From the NCBI GenBank assembly GCA_018257865.1, contig JAEUBA010000001.1:1116001-1180000 (forward strand): DNA of 64,000 bases, in the 5' to 3' direction. Of the stretch, positions 1 through 10,061 are shown piece after piece; the first letter of the stretch is position 1; each line of letters starts with the position of its first letter. Source of the DNA: Stereocaulon alpinum (Eukaryota; Ascomycota; Lecanoromycetes; Lecanorales; Stereocaulaceae). The position numbers and the translations under genes were made by a program. The notes under the pieces are model-generated. The model worked only from the letters and a program-made list of their open reading frames with translations, was not told the origin of the DNA and made no database searches.

Positions 1-590
1 TGTGATTGTTGCACTTCCAGGAGCTGTCATTCTTCTACTCTCGCCCCTCTGTAGGAACCATGGTCGCTCGTAAGGCATGTACTGGGCTGCCTCTCGTTTG
101 GGTGTATTGCTAGGGAGTCCTATTGTTGGGCCATTGATAGTCTCTGGACTATCTGTTCCAACATGGTGATACCTTCAAGCATGTGCTGGCCTCTCTGTGG
201 TTTTTGGGAGTATATTGTAGATGTATGCCATGAGACATGTCGCCGTCATGAGTTCTTCATGTCCTGGGTTCTAGTTGCCACCGTAGGTTTTGAACGATAC
301 ACCATGTGTGCCACTTCCCAGCCGTATTCATTTGGTAGCTTTGGAAGTGACAGTCAAGTCCTCCTCTTGCCGATACGCGGCTGAACGCCAGCATCTCTCC
401 TCTAGCCAGCTCTCGGATCCATTTCTCGAGCAGAATAAGTAGGTTGGAATGATTTATTGCAAGTTACCATTCATGCCTTGGACGCTCATCTCTCACATGC
501 AGCGTGCATCTTCTCAATTCACCCACGACGCTCCCGCAAAAGGAGGTTTCTGCCCAGCCGGTTGACGCCTACTGATTCTGAGGGTACAGG
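1..590. other. Left edge, no supported gene
   Basis: No open frame here has an ATG, splice signals and recognisable protein content together. A 73-codon open frame at 163-384 has no family resemblance. A 17-19 base stretch near 61-79 resembles one near 36235-36253, but this is too short to call a repeat. The last part may contain the decayed 5' end of the hydrolase pseudogene that follows. Confidence 0.4.
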
Positions 591-591
591 T

Positions 592-1660
592 CTCAAAAAT
601 GCACTATACCATGCCTGCGAACAGCTCTCAAGCCTCGATCAGACACTCTCTCCACCATCCGAGGTACCCCTAAAAGTTGATAGTGTGATTTTCAACGGCT
701 GCTGCGCAAGTGTGTATTAAGGCTGTGGGACCGGGCATTCCCAAGCGCGAGAAGTTCTGGGCGTTGGGAGAAGAATGTGATAACCAGATAAAAGTGCTCT
801 ACTACCATCGAGGTAATATATAGTACATATGATAAACCTGATCTGGCATGTATGCAAGGATCACACTGATAACAATCCCCTCCAGAATTTGCAGTCCTGC
901 GGAGTACCGTCCAGCATCCATTCGTTTTGCTAGCATGACCAAAGCACGCGTCATCTCAACAAGCTATCATCTTACGCCTGCGGACCCTTTTCCTGGGCCG
1001 ATACTCGATACCCTTGTAGCATATGCCAGTCTCTACTACCCACCGTCAGGATCGCATCACAGGCCTGTCTCAGCCAGAAACCTCGTCCTCGCTCGCAACA
1101 GCGTCGGTGCAGATCTTTGCTTTGCTCTGACAAGATATCTGCTCCAACTACAACGCAATAATCAAAATGCAACAAGATGAGATCCCAAGGTCATCTTGGA
1201 TGGACACGAAGTTCCATTGCCACTTCCCGCGAGCATCGCTATAACCAGTGGCTGGTGCAACCCGGGCGACGCCGTCCCATCATGGCGAGAAGGAGGCGAA
1301 AACGATATTCTTGGTATTCTAAAGCCGGTCTTGGTACCAGGCTTTCACACCGACGATCTATGGGCGTCAAAACCGCCACGGGAACACCCTTACTGTGTTG
1401 CGGCAACTCTTGATCATGAGCTCGTCAGTCCTGCAGCTGTCGGCGTCTGGACTTGTGCTCCACCGATATGGTCGGGCTGCGGAATCGAAGAGCGAGGCCT
1501 CGATGGTAACAAAGCCGTCGTGAGCAAGGGAGAATCATGCAAATACCAGCATATGAGGAAGGAGAGACTGGCGAGGTTGCTGAACTTTCGAACTCGCCTT
1601 TCGATGAGATCCAGAGGCGCATGAAGAGCACCGACAGGGCGACGCATCTCCAAAAGCGAA
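592..1660 (+). pseudogene. Decayed alpha/beta-hydrolase (HSL/arylacetamide-deacetylase-like) pseudogene
   Basis: Pieces of an alpha/beta-hydrolase fold-3 esterase can be read in order. Around 722-812 there is a lead-in to the first core strand, including VLYYH, where an HGG oxyanion motif is expected. The stretch 893-1180 carries the family's STSYHLTPADPFPGPILD-type strand and helix. At about 1085-1115 the nucleophile elbow reads ARNSVGAD, so the expected Gly before the Asn is Arg. An in-frame TGA at 1178-1180 interrupts it, yet the same frame continues to 1624 with family-like sequence (for example GWCNPGDAVPSWREGG and HTDDLW). The piece upstream of 720 is in another frame, and the splice phases near 812 and 895 do not match. 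The stop, the frame break and the elbow substitution together suggest a dead gene. The family esterases hydrolyse small esters or acetyl groups. It lies next to an intact, unrelated-subfamily hydrolase. An assembly error could explain one lesion but hardly all. Confidence 0.6.
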
Positions 1661-1877
1661 GATGTAGAACAGAAAATTTAATTGTTCCTCAAGCATGCAA
1701 TTGATCCATGCACAGTGACAGCAGCGTCTGGATCCCAGAGTGTCTCGTCTTATTGTCGCACACAGGAGATACGGAAAAATTGTCCATACCCCCAAAGAAG
1801 CAATAATGTTTGTGGCTGCGGTGGGATTATACCAACCCTCGGGTGAGTCCGTAGGCGACTGTGATTGCCATAAGCTG

Positions 1878-2912
1878 TCAAAATCCCTTCCCTCGAAGGA
1901 ACTCTACCACATCATCAATCTCCTCTGGAGCCTTCCACCAGTGCTCTAAGCCCTCATATCCCTTCCAAGTAATATCCATTTCAAGTTCTTCCAAACTCAT
2001 CCGCATCTCCTCACCCCACTGTGTTTTTACCTTAGAATCCTGCATACCATGTCCAAGGAAAACAGGCGTATCAAAACTCGCTAAATTTCCTGCAGCAGAG
2101 TCTTCAACAAGCGAGGGTATAGCAACAGTATCACTCATGAAATTAAGGACCCTTGCCCTCCTCAAACCTGCCTCCCCGTCCCCTTCCATAACCGCATCGA
2201 TTTGCTTCCGAAAAGGTAACCACCCACTCATCCCCACAAACGCCCCCAACTTCCTCCCTCCACACAACGTGACCCAGGCACCCATCGCACACCCCTGACT
2301 AAAACCCCACAGCGCCAAATCTTTTTTAACTTTCCCAAGACTCTCCAGAAGAGTGATCTCCGCAGTAATAATTTGATGCAAGTAAACACTGCTTTCCCTC
2401 AACCCATCAACTTGCTCGTTCTCGCCAATTGTTCTGTCATCAATTGTCGCGATATCGAACCAAACGTTCATGATCGTATTGTTGAGAGCGGTACATCTAC
2501 GCGGACCGCCAGATGGGAATACGAACTTGACATGGGGAAAGACGTTTGGGAGGATTAGGCCCGCGCTGTTGAGTGCTGTTTGGAGTAGTTGGGCACTGAA
2601 CATAGAGCCATTTGTGCTTAGGCCGTGGAGAATGATGATGGTGTGCGTATGCTCCTTCAATGGCAGTATAATTATAGGGTCGGGATGCTTCGCAGAAGTG
2701 TTTGACATGATTAGGCTCAGAGGCTTCTGTGGATGTTTTGTTGGAAGATAGTCTAAGATTGCGGACCTTGCTTGGTCGAAAACATTCGTGGAAAACAGTG
2801 TAGCTAACAAGGACGCACAAACGAGTAAACAGATGGTTTTCACGGCTCTGGAACTTATCATATCGACTGGGAAGCTGTTCAGTTGCTGTTTGTTGATGGT
2901 GGTACTCAGCAT
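1878..2912 (-). CDS. Acyl-protein thioesterase/carboxylesterase-like hydrolase (Abhydrolase_2)
   Basis: A single exon encodes 344 residues. The alpha/beta-hydrolase core starts near residue 80 with the strand and oxyanion loop IIILHGLSTNGSMF. The nucleophile elbow GFSQG lies near residue 203, the acid is probably in GHGMQDSKV, and the catalytic His is in YEGLEHWW near the C terminus. This is the order of the phospholipase/carboxylesterase family that includes acyl-protein thioesterases, which remove palmitate from proteins or act on lysophospholipids. The family is usually about 230 residues. Here an N-terminal extension of about 70 residues carries a hydrophobic segment (residues 24-44), which suggests a signal anchor; an internal Met near residue 69 would give a plain cytosolic form. 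The ATG at 2912 is used because it is the first in frame. The family call is firm; the substrate is unknown. Confidence 0.85.
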   Translation of the reverse strand: MLSTTINKQQLNSFPVDMISSRAVKTICLLVCASLLATLFSTNVFDQARSAILDYLPTKHPQKPLSLIMSNTSAKHPDPIIILPLKEHTHTIIILHGLSTNGSMFSAQLLQTALNSAGLILPNVFPHVKFVFPSGGPRRCTALNNTIMNVWFDIATIDDRTIGENEQVDGLRESSVYLHQIITAEITLLESLGKVKKDLALWGFSQGCAMGAWVTLCGGRKLGAFVGMSGWLPFRKQIDAVMEGDGEAGLRRARVLNFMSDTVAIPSLVEDSAAGNLASFDTPVFLGHGMQDSKVKTQWGEEMRMSLEELEMDITWKGYEGLEHWWKAPEEIDDVVEFLRGKGF

Positions 2913-3812
2913 GCGGTCAAGCAGCGCAGAGAACGGCTTAGCGCTCTGACCAAGAGAGGTTTAAGGCGAGGGCTTAGACCGTCAGGATTGGCGTCTTGGC
3001 ATATCGAACCCCCAACGTTCTAATCATTCTCGGATGACTTGGACGTCTCGGTTTGTTTGCCTTGTCGAGTTTTCAATGGCTTCGCTCTATGATCTGCGTC
3101 GTGGATGTGTTGGAGGAGCTTTCCTCGACTGGACTGTCCTCTATTAGGCTACCCTACCATTGGGTTGCTATCAGGTGATTGTGGTGTGACATTACCCTGA
3201 AATGCCCGGGTATGTGTTGCGAGACTTAAGGCAGGGTCTCGATCTCCGGAGCATCATTGAATACCGTTGTTCTCATCTTCAGATCTCTTGCAGCGGCCAG
3301 GTCCAGTCTCCTTTGCTGTGCATGGGTAGCCAAGTCTGATGGAGTTGTGAACCTGGCTATTGCGTAGGCGCAAACATTATATCTCTTGCTCTCCACTACT
3401 TGGGCGAAACCACCGGAGCATATGGCACGGCAGGGTCCGTGCGAGCTAACATCTAGTCCTTGCATGTCATGTTACTCCTGAGCATCTCTCCAATTGAATG
3501 AGAGCCATAGATGCCGACCACGAGCCCTGCGCCGTGTCTCCATTATTGTTCTAGGGGTCTCTCCCGTGGCGCTGCCGGGTTAATCCAACGGCGAACGGCG
3601 GAGATGTTCCCAGTCTTGCGTGTTCATGGTCTGCTCCTGCAATTGTTGTGTTTATAGCCAGGTGATATCCAGGGACCTGTGACCAGAAAAAGGCGCATCC
3701 TTCACCATAAAATCTCTATTCCCCAGAAACTCTCCACTCCGCATTCTCCTCTACTTCTGATTCAATATTCTTCTTATTCAAATCATAAACAATTACCATA
3801 TCTCTACTCACC
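2913..3812. other. Intergenic region with one weak minus-strand ORF
   Basis: This is the upstream region of both flanking genes, which diverge. On the minus strand, 3465-3226 could encode 79 residues from an ATG with four Cys. It has no recognisable family, no signal peptide and no splice support, so it is not called as a gene. Nothing else was seen. Confidence 0.4.
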
Positions 3813-4690
3813 ATGGCAGCTTCGATCAAACCCCTCAACAATAATCCCCTACACCAGCCCAAGGTCCCCTCAGACGAAACCAACACGTCTACTATTCCCC
3901 CAGCCTCAGCAAAATCAAGCACCGCGTTCCCAGCACACACCCCCTCGCACCCGCGCTACCAAGAAATCCTAGCCTACGAGGACAAATGGATCGGCTGGGA
4001 TGGGCCTGTATGGTGTAAACGGTACGGCCGATTTGAGAACCAGGAAGACGCTGCTATCGACGACGGGTTCAAATTGAAGCCGAAACAAGGTATGTCAATG
4101 ACTTTCCCTACACTTGTTTGAGATAAAAGGAAACCACATTTGTTTGTCTTCTACCAGTATAGTTGAATGGACGACTGACGGGATTGATTCATGGCACAGG
4201 CCACGATACCGAAAATTGCACCCACCCAAACTGCACCTGCCGCATTCCCTTCCAACACCGCTCCTACGTAGCCGACATCCAACGCCGCGTCGAACCGATG
4301 GTCGAATCTCTCGTTCGTCTCGAGAACCAAGTCGGAAAACTCATCCACCATTTCGTCAAAGATGGTGAACACCTCCTCCATATGCCCCACAGCTCCGAGT
4401 CCATCAAGCGCTTCGACGAACCAAGTGAATTGCATGAAAAACGCCTGCAACGCCCACTTGAGCCTACCGAGGAGAGTCTAAAGAGATTGGAAGATAGGGT
4501 GGAGAGCCTGATGGCGCAGGTGAAGGGCATCTTGAAGGATAGGCAGGAGAGGTTTGAGAAGGTTGGGGAGAATCTGGTACCGCCGCCAAGGGAGAAGAGT
4601 ACGCAGCATAATGGGGGCTGGGGAGAGAACGGGGATGGGCATGAGGATGTGAAGAAGATTGATGGAGATTTGGAAATTGTTAGTCAGTGA
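3813..4690 (+). CDS. Orphan coiled-coil protein with N-terminal Cys cluster
   Basis: Two exons are predicted, 3813-4089 and 4200-4690, giving 255 residues. The 110-nt intron has a GTATGT donor and CAG acceptor, and the joined frame is continuous. The N-terminal third is Pro/Ser/Thr-rich and contains a Trp-rich patch (WIGWDGPVW). Just after the junction is a compact CTHPNCTC cluster that could bind a metal. Residues about 115-215 are strongly heptad-like and charged, consistent with a long coiled coil, followed by a low-complexity Gly/Asn/His tail. I do not recognise the family. A role as a scaffold or tether is possible but only inferred from the coiled coil. Both exons start C-rich and end G-rich. 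The intron is phase 1, as in the coiled-coil family at 13.5-17.3 kb, but the flanking motif is absent, so I do not group it there. Confidence 0.7.
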
Positions 4691-5237
4691 GAGTGTGTAT
4701 GATTATCGACGAGAATGCTGTGGATGGTTGTTTGTTGCACCCAGAATGATGTGGGAACTCGATTGTTGTTCCTGGGGATAAGATACTGAATGTCTCGGTA
4801 ATGATCTGTTTTGTGACGAATCTAAACTCCCTCTTGTGTTCATAACCGTCTGATCCAGATACGCAAGGGCCCTTGTCAACATGAAAACAAATTCGTTTTC
4901 TTCCTAGCCAGGACTCCCCCAGCGAGTACACTAAGCGAGCACCTAATTTGGGGTTCACGTTGACAGCTCCAGGTCGGTCGAGAGCGCCCCTAGAAGTTGT
5001 GCCCCCTGATCTAAAGCCGGTTAGCTCCGGGCATAGTTCTGTTCGCCCAATACACCAGCTCTAGGGTCGTGTCCTAAGGGCTAGCGGCCAGTTAAGGGGG
5101 GTTGGGCAGTCAGGAGGTTCCACTGCCGAGGTCGTGAACCGCGGAGAAATCCCGGCCTCCCCGCAAAATAGCATCAGTGACGAAACCTTCGCTATGTTGG
5201 ACTTCACCAACGCTTTCCGAGCCTACAGACTCTGATC
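4691..5237. other. Intergenic region upstream of the isocitrate dehydrogenase gene
   Basis: No gene is seen. The stretch 4970-5160 is rich in short C and G runs. It should hold the terminator of the coiled-coil gene and the promoter of the next gene; no specific element could be identified. Confidence 0.4.
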
Positions 5238-6629
5238 ATGAATACACTCTGGGCACCAGCATCCCACCAATTCTCTAGATCTCTACCAATAAACCCAACC
5301 TCTACACACCTCCGCCTCTACACATCACTCCTCCAGATACACAACGCTACTCGACTGCGGCCCCCAAGTATACCCCACACCAGGAACATGGCGTCCTCCA
5401 ATAAGATAAAAGTCAAGAACCCAGTCGTCGAAATGGACGGTGATGAGATGACCCGCATAATTTGGTCTGACATTAAGGAAAAATTCATACACCCATATCT
5501 CGACATCGACCTCAAATACTACGACCTTGGCCTCCCCTACCGAGACGAGACCAATGACCAAGTCACCCTCGACGCCGCTGAGGCAATCAAGAAATACTCC
5601 GTCGGCGTAAAATGCGCGACCATCACACCCGACGAGGCACGCGTGAAAGAATTCAAGCTGAAGCAAATGTGGTTAAGCCCCAATGGCACCATACGCAATC
5701 AGCTAGGGGGAACAGTATTCAGAGAACCAATCGTCATACCCAGAATACCGCGACTCGTGCCCGGCTGGAAGAAACCTATAATTATTGGCAGACACGCATT
5801 CGGCGATCAATACCGCGCCAAAGACCTTGTTGCCCCAGGTCCCGGAACGCTAGAAATGGTTTACACACCCACCAACGGCCAGCCAGAGCGTATAAAAGTC
5901 TTCGAGTTCGGCAAAGACGGTGGAGTAGCGCAGACACAATACAACACCGATGAATCGATACGAGGGTTCGCGCACGCGAGCTTCAAACATGCGCTCAGCA
6001 AGAGCTTGCCCCTATATATGAGCACGAAGAATACAATCTTGAAGAAATATGATGGGAGGTTTAAGGATATTTTCCAGGAGGTGTATGAGACTGATTATGC
6101 AAGGGAATTCGAAGAACAGAAGATTTGGTATGAGCATCGCTTGATCGATGATATGGTTGCGCAGATGATGAAGTCAAGTGGTGGTTATGTAATGGCATTG
6201 AAGAACTACGACGGCGATGTGCAGTCGGACATCGTTGCTCAGGGATTCGGAAGCTTAGGATTGATGACGAGCGTGCTAATTACGCCTGACGGTAAGACTT
6301 TTGAGAGCGAAGCGGCCCATGGGACTGTAACGAGACATTTCCGAGAACACCAGAAGGGAAATGCGACGAGCACAAATCCAATCGCGTCAATTTTCGCCTG
6401 GACAAGAGGACTGGTGCAGAGGGGGCTGCTGGATGATACACCGGAAGTTGTGGCGTTCGCGGAGAGCTTGGAGAAGGCTTGTGTGGATGTTGTGAATGAT
6501 GAGGGGATCATGACGAAGGATCTTGCGTTGGCTTGTGGGCTGAATGAGAGAGAAGATTATGTTACTACTACTGAGTACCTGGACGCTGTGGAGAGGAGGA
6601 TGAAGGGAATCTTAAAGCAGAAACTGTAA
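5238..6629 (+). CDS. IDP1: NADP-dependent isocitrate dehydrogenase, mitochondrial leader plus internal start
   Basis: An uninterrupted frame of 463 residues matches eukaryotic NADP-isocitrate dehydrogenase throughout. The enzyme converts isocitrate and NADP+ to 2-oxoglutarate, CO2 and NADPH. Visible landmarks are VEMDGDEMTRIIW at the start of the core, the substrate loop WLSPNGTIRNQLGGTVFREP, the metal/substrate segment KNYDGDVQSD, and AAHGTVTRHF with the conserved NP of TNPIAS. The first 50 residues are Arg/Ser/Thr-rich with almost no acidic residues, as in a mitochondrial presequence. The core is then preceded by an in-frame ATG at 5388 (MASSNKIKV), so leaky scanning or a second transcript start could give a non-mitochondrial form. 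The C-terminal tripeptide is QKL, only a weak match to a peroxisomal PTS1 signal. The stop codon overlaps a GTAAGT string, which is probably chance. Confidence 0.96.
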   Translation: MNTLWAPASHQFSRSLPINPTSTHLRLYTSLLQIHNATRLRPPSIPHTRNMASSNKIKVKNPVVEMDGDEMTRIIWSDIKEKFIHPYLDIDLKYYDLGLPYRDETNDQVTLDAAEAIKKYSVGVKCATITPDEARVKEFKLKQMWLSPNGTIRNQLGGTVFREPIVIPRIPRLVPGWKKPIIIGRHAFGDQYRAKDLVAPGPGTLEMVYTPTNGQPERIKVFEFGKDGGVAQTQYNTDESIRGFAHASFKHALSKSLPLYMSTKNTILKKYDGRFKDIFQEVYETDYAREFEEQKIWYEHRLIDDMVAQMMKSSGGYVMALKNYDGDVQSDIVAQGFGSLGLMTSVLITPDGKTFESEAAHGTVTRHFREHQKGNATSTNPIASIFAWTRGLVQRGLLDDTPEVVAFAESLEKACVDVVNDEGIMTKDLALACGLNEREDYVTTTEYLDAVERRMKGILKQKL

Positions 6630-7004
6630 GTGGTGGACTGGCCGCATATGGTTGGACAGAGTGCGCTGTATATAGATCGCTGTTAGCAATGGGAGGGGGG
6701 TGAGGTATAATGTAAAGGGAAAGCTGGGATCGGGAGAATTTGTGGGTGTTTAGAATGCACTGCATATAGACCGCTTCAGTACATATTGTTTCGATACGGT
6801 GCATTGCACAGTCATTTAGATATCAAGACGTAAGCAAGGCTGAGCATGCAGCTTCAATTGCTATTCATAAGTCTAGCACCATAGTTCTCAAGCTCTCTAT
6901 CTCTATCGCTATCATCGCAGTTAAAGCATCTCAAATCATCACCTTCCCCCTCACAACACCACCACCCACCCCCCAGCCACACCTCAAAGGAATGAGATGC
7001 AGCC
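6630..7004. other. Convergent 3' intergenic region
   Basis: The isocitrate dehydrogenase gene ends at 6629 and MBF1 ends at 7005 on the other strand. The gap should hold both 3' UTRs. No gene is seen. Confidence 0.5.
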
Positions 7005-7556
7005 TCACTTATCATCCAGCGGCAACCCCGTCTTAGGACTAATCTTCAACACCCTCGCCACCCGATTCAGCAACCCCTGGTTCTTAATCGCATCACCACT
7101 TTCCAACAGCTTAATATCATTCGCCTGCGCATTAACTTTCTGAGCAAGCTGTGCTTGTGTCATCTTATATGGACCTTCTTTTGAACGTCGGTTTCGAATA
7201 TTCTGGCCGATTTCTGCGGGGACTTTTTGCGGGGCGACGATGTCGTCTGCGCGGTCGACTTTTGTTAGGCGTTGGCCTTCTGAGCCGGCTTTGTTTACCT
7301 GGGGAGGGGGGGTTAGTAGGGGGTCGAGGATAGGGTGTATGTGGATTGGGGAGGGGGGTGTGGGAAGGCAGGTAGGGGGGCAAGGGTTGTGACTTGCTGT
7401 GTTTCCTGTGGCGAATTTCTTTTCTGTGCCGATGATGGCTCCTGTTCGCTGGGCTGCGTTTAGAGCGCCTTTTCCTCGGACGACGGTCTCACGCTGCGAG
7501 GCGCCGCTGCTGACTTTGCTCCCAATTTTAGTGACGGTATCCCAGTCGTCTGACAT
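7005..7556 (-). CDS. MBF1: Multiprotein bridging factor 1 (transcriptional coactivator)
   Basis: Two exons, 7556-7398 and 7298-7005, encode 150 residues, the usual MBF1 length. The N-terminal half holds the MBF1 segment (MSDDWDTVTKIGSK, and EGQRLTKVDRADDIV after the junction). The C-terminal half is a cro/C1-type helix-turn-helix (KMTQAQLAQKVNAQ to LPLDDK). MBF1 bridges TBP and bZIP activators such as Gcn4 and also acts at ribosomes in frameshift suppression. The intron needs a GC donor: GCAAGT at 7397, CAG ending at 7299, 99 nt. The nearby GT would give the wrong phase, while the GC donor restores the conserved TGNTVNKAG junction. The intron happens to have a length divisible by three and no stop, so retention would insert 33 Pro-rich residues. 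The ATG at 7556 begins the conserved N terminus. Confidence 0.95.
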   Translation of the reverse strand: MSDDWDTVTKIGSKVSSGASQRETVVRGKGALNAAQRTGAIIGTEKKFATGNTASHNPCPPTCLPTPPSPIHIHPILDPLLTPPPQVNKAGSEGQRLTKVDRADDIVAPQKVPAEIGQNIRNRRSKEGPYKMTQAQLAQKVNAQANDIKLLESGDAIKNQGLLNRVARVLKISPKTGLPLDDK

Positions 7557-7942
7557 CTTCAAGTATTTGGGGTGTGAGGAATTGAGATGTGGTAGTGGCC
7601 GTTGGTGTTGAGATTGCTGTCGAAATTTATTGATATGGTTTGTGTGTAGTAGCGGTGGGTTTGTACAACTTTGGAAGTGAACGCTGTGTTGTATAAAAGG
7701 TGCTGGGTGAAGGAAGTAGCTGAGGTGGTCAAACAACGAACTACACAAAGTCTTGGCGATGAATCATTTCCGGCGCTAAGATATGTAAGCGCGACCATCA
7801 GATTCTTCGAAGTCCAATCATCATTGTATCTCAGTGGCGAGATTCTATTTTGGCTGCATCGCTGTAATATCAAAGTGGTCCGATTACGGTGCTCGGTCAA
7901 GATAGATATGGGGAGCCCTTCACTTCCATCTGGTGGCCGTTG
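7557..7942. promoter_or_regulatory. Divergent promoter region between MBF1 and the DUF1365 gene
   Basis: The 386-bp gap separates two start codons on opposite strands, so both promoters must lie here. A TATAAAA-like string at about 7693 is oriented for rightward transcription, but its use is unproven. No other element is recognisable. Confidence 0.45.
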
Positions 7943-9914
7943 ATGGGGCTCTTTCTTGCCGCATTCGTTTTTGCTGCATTTTGGTCTATTAGACTTACGT
8001 ACGACCCAATTGGGACAATTAAAGATCTGAGATGGGTCACTGGATGTATAGTTTGGACATATAGAAGACATCTGCGGGACTTCGTGGTAGAAGGTAGTCA
8101 ATATGTGATTGAGCAAGGGTTTGCCCATTGGAGCTTACTCCTGGGATTGATATTCGACACTTTATCCGCATGTGCGATCTATTGGTATTATGAGAGCCAG
8201 CGGCAAGAGTCTCAAGACTTAGTATATGGGCAAGTTGGCCTTGCCGGGACCACCAATCCTTTGAAGCCACTTGTGTTTCCGTGCCGGACAACCCACACAA
8301 GATTCTTTCCCAAGAAGCACTCATTCTCGTACTCATATCTTTTCGTTGGAATCCCGATCTCCTGGCGTGGCTCGAGTGGCTCTTTTCTGTCTGCAGACCT
8401 CAAGTCCCTACCGTGTGAGTATCGGCCACCAAGAAGGGGCTGGCTCAGCGTCGAGTCTGCCGATTATTTGAACAGAGGGGAGGATGTGCATGGTTTGCAA
8501 GGCAAGCTTGATTCGTATCTTCGGTCTCAGGTGAGTCAAATCTCGCTGATTGGATTGTTGTGGAAATGCTCATTGTCCATGTCAGAACGAAGATCCTGAA
8601 TGTTATGCCTATTCATATTTGATAACCGCACCTCGCTTTCTAGGATATTCGTTCAATCCTGTTTCGTTCTGGTACCTTTATGACAGAGAGCGAAAGCTCA
8701 AAGCGATGATACTTGAAGTTAACAATACCTTTGACGAGAGGCGAATGTACTTTCTGAAAGACTCTGGAACCGAAGCTATCGATAACGGGAATGAAGAGAA
8801 TCAAATATCTTCTGCCAAATTTGCAAATATTTGGACGAAGGATTTCCATGTATCTCCCTTTAATTCTCGCAAAGGCTCCTATTCCTTAGCAGCCCTCGAT
8901 CCTTTCTCTGCTTCTTTCAACGGCAAAGGTCCTGTTGACAATACCATTACTCTCAGCTCTTCGAAAGCGCATTCAAAGCTCGTTGCCAGGATCTTCTCGA
9001 CTTCTACAAGCCTTGATCCGTCGAGCTTGACAAAGTTGGATATCTTGAGATTTTTGGCGTCTTGGTGGTGGGTTGGCTTGGTGACTTTTCCCCGCATTGT
9101 TCGAGAAGCGGGCAAGTTGTTCTTCAAGAGGAAGCTCCATGTGTGGTTTCGGCCCGAGGTACTTAAGGACAGTATCGGCAGAAAGGAGACGCCAGAGGAA
9201 AAGGCCATCGCCTTGGTTTTCAGAGACTTCCTCAAGTCGCAAGTCGAACACTCCGACCTCCCTCTCCCAGTGAAGTACGTCCCTGCTATAGCTTCCGACC
9301 ATGGCGAAGAAGTCTTCACTTCGAACACGTTGTTCCCGGAATCAACATCTCCCCTAGAGACCATTCTATTCAAACCCACCACCCCCCTCTTCTACGCCAA
9401 CCTCGCCCGCTCACCTAAAATCTCCAGCTTCATTACCTCCTCGCTCCGCAACCCCGACATCAAAACCCACACCTTCTACACCTCTCACCCTTGCCTTCTC
9501 GCAACCATCTTCCTCCATTCCCACAAATACAACCCGGCGGATCTCTCGCTCATCGACCGCTTGTATTTAGCACTAATCAGTGTACTACGCAAGGGCCCTC
9601 GAAGCACAAAACCGTCGCCTCTTGACGAGTTCGCCGTCCAGCTCCGCACCTCTAACAAGGCCATGGTCCGCTCTTACCGGAGATCCACACTGAAAATACT
9701 GATTAGTGATCGCATTGCCTTTGGATTGGTTCCTGTCGTTGATGGCTTGATTACCGCTTTAAGGATTTGGCTTTGTTGGCTTTGCGCCCAATCTCTGTTG
9801 ATGCTGATTCAATGGGATTCACCCTCGGGCCAGACGGCCGCCATCGATATGGGCAAGCTGGCGGTGGGTTCAACGGGAATACATCTGTGGTGTTGGCTGG
9901 GGCAATTGCTTTAG
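7943..9914 (+). CDS. DUF1365-domain membrane-associated protein
   Basis: Exons 7943-8530 and 8586-9914 (55-nt intron, GTGAGT to CAG, phase 0) give 638 residues. Hydrophobic segments lie near the N terminus (LFLAAFVFAAFWS) and before the domain. The DUF1365 core starts with the conserved HTRFFPKKHSFSYSY and continues across the junction as YSYLITAPRFLGYSFNPVSF and FDERRMYFL, which are family hallmarks. The tail has another hydrophobic stretch (RIWLCWLCAQSLLMLIQW). In bacteria DUF1365 genes often neighbour cyclopropane-fatty-acid synthase and FAD oxidase genes, which hints at lipid modification; the biochemical role is not established and no such neighbour is present here. The ATG at 7943 is the first true ATG before the first membrane segment. 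The extreme C terminus is uncertain, because the +1 frame at 9767-9990 also reads plausibly. Confidence 0.85.
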
Positions 9915-10061
9915 CGAGCACCATTGACGCATTACGATGTGTGACGCAGGATATAGAACGTCTTTTTCAACGGACATTTGGTGTACCATGTATGCACAAA
10001 GGGGGTATCCTACTGCTCGCAATACACTATCCAATCATCACTTCTTGCGACCATGCTCTAT

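Noticed and set aside
62..79. Short match between about 62-79 and 36235-36253
   Set aside because: Seventeen or so matching bases with divergent flanks is within chance for a window of this size read by eye.
7889..7942. Upstream start for the DUF1365 protein at 7889
   Set aside because: The codon is GTG, not used for ordinary fungal nuclear genes; ATG 7943 directly precedes the first hydrophobic segment.
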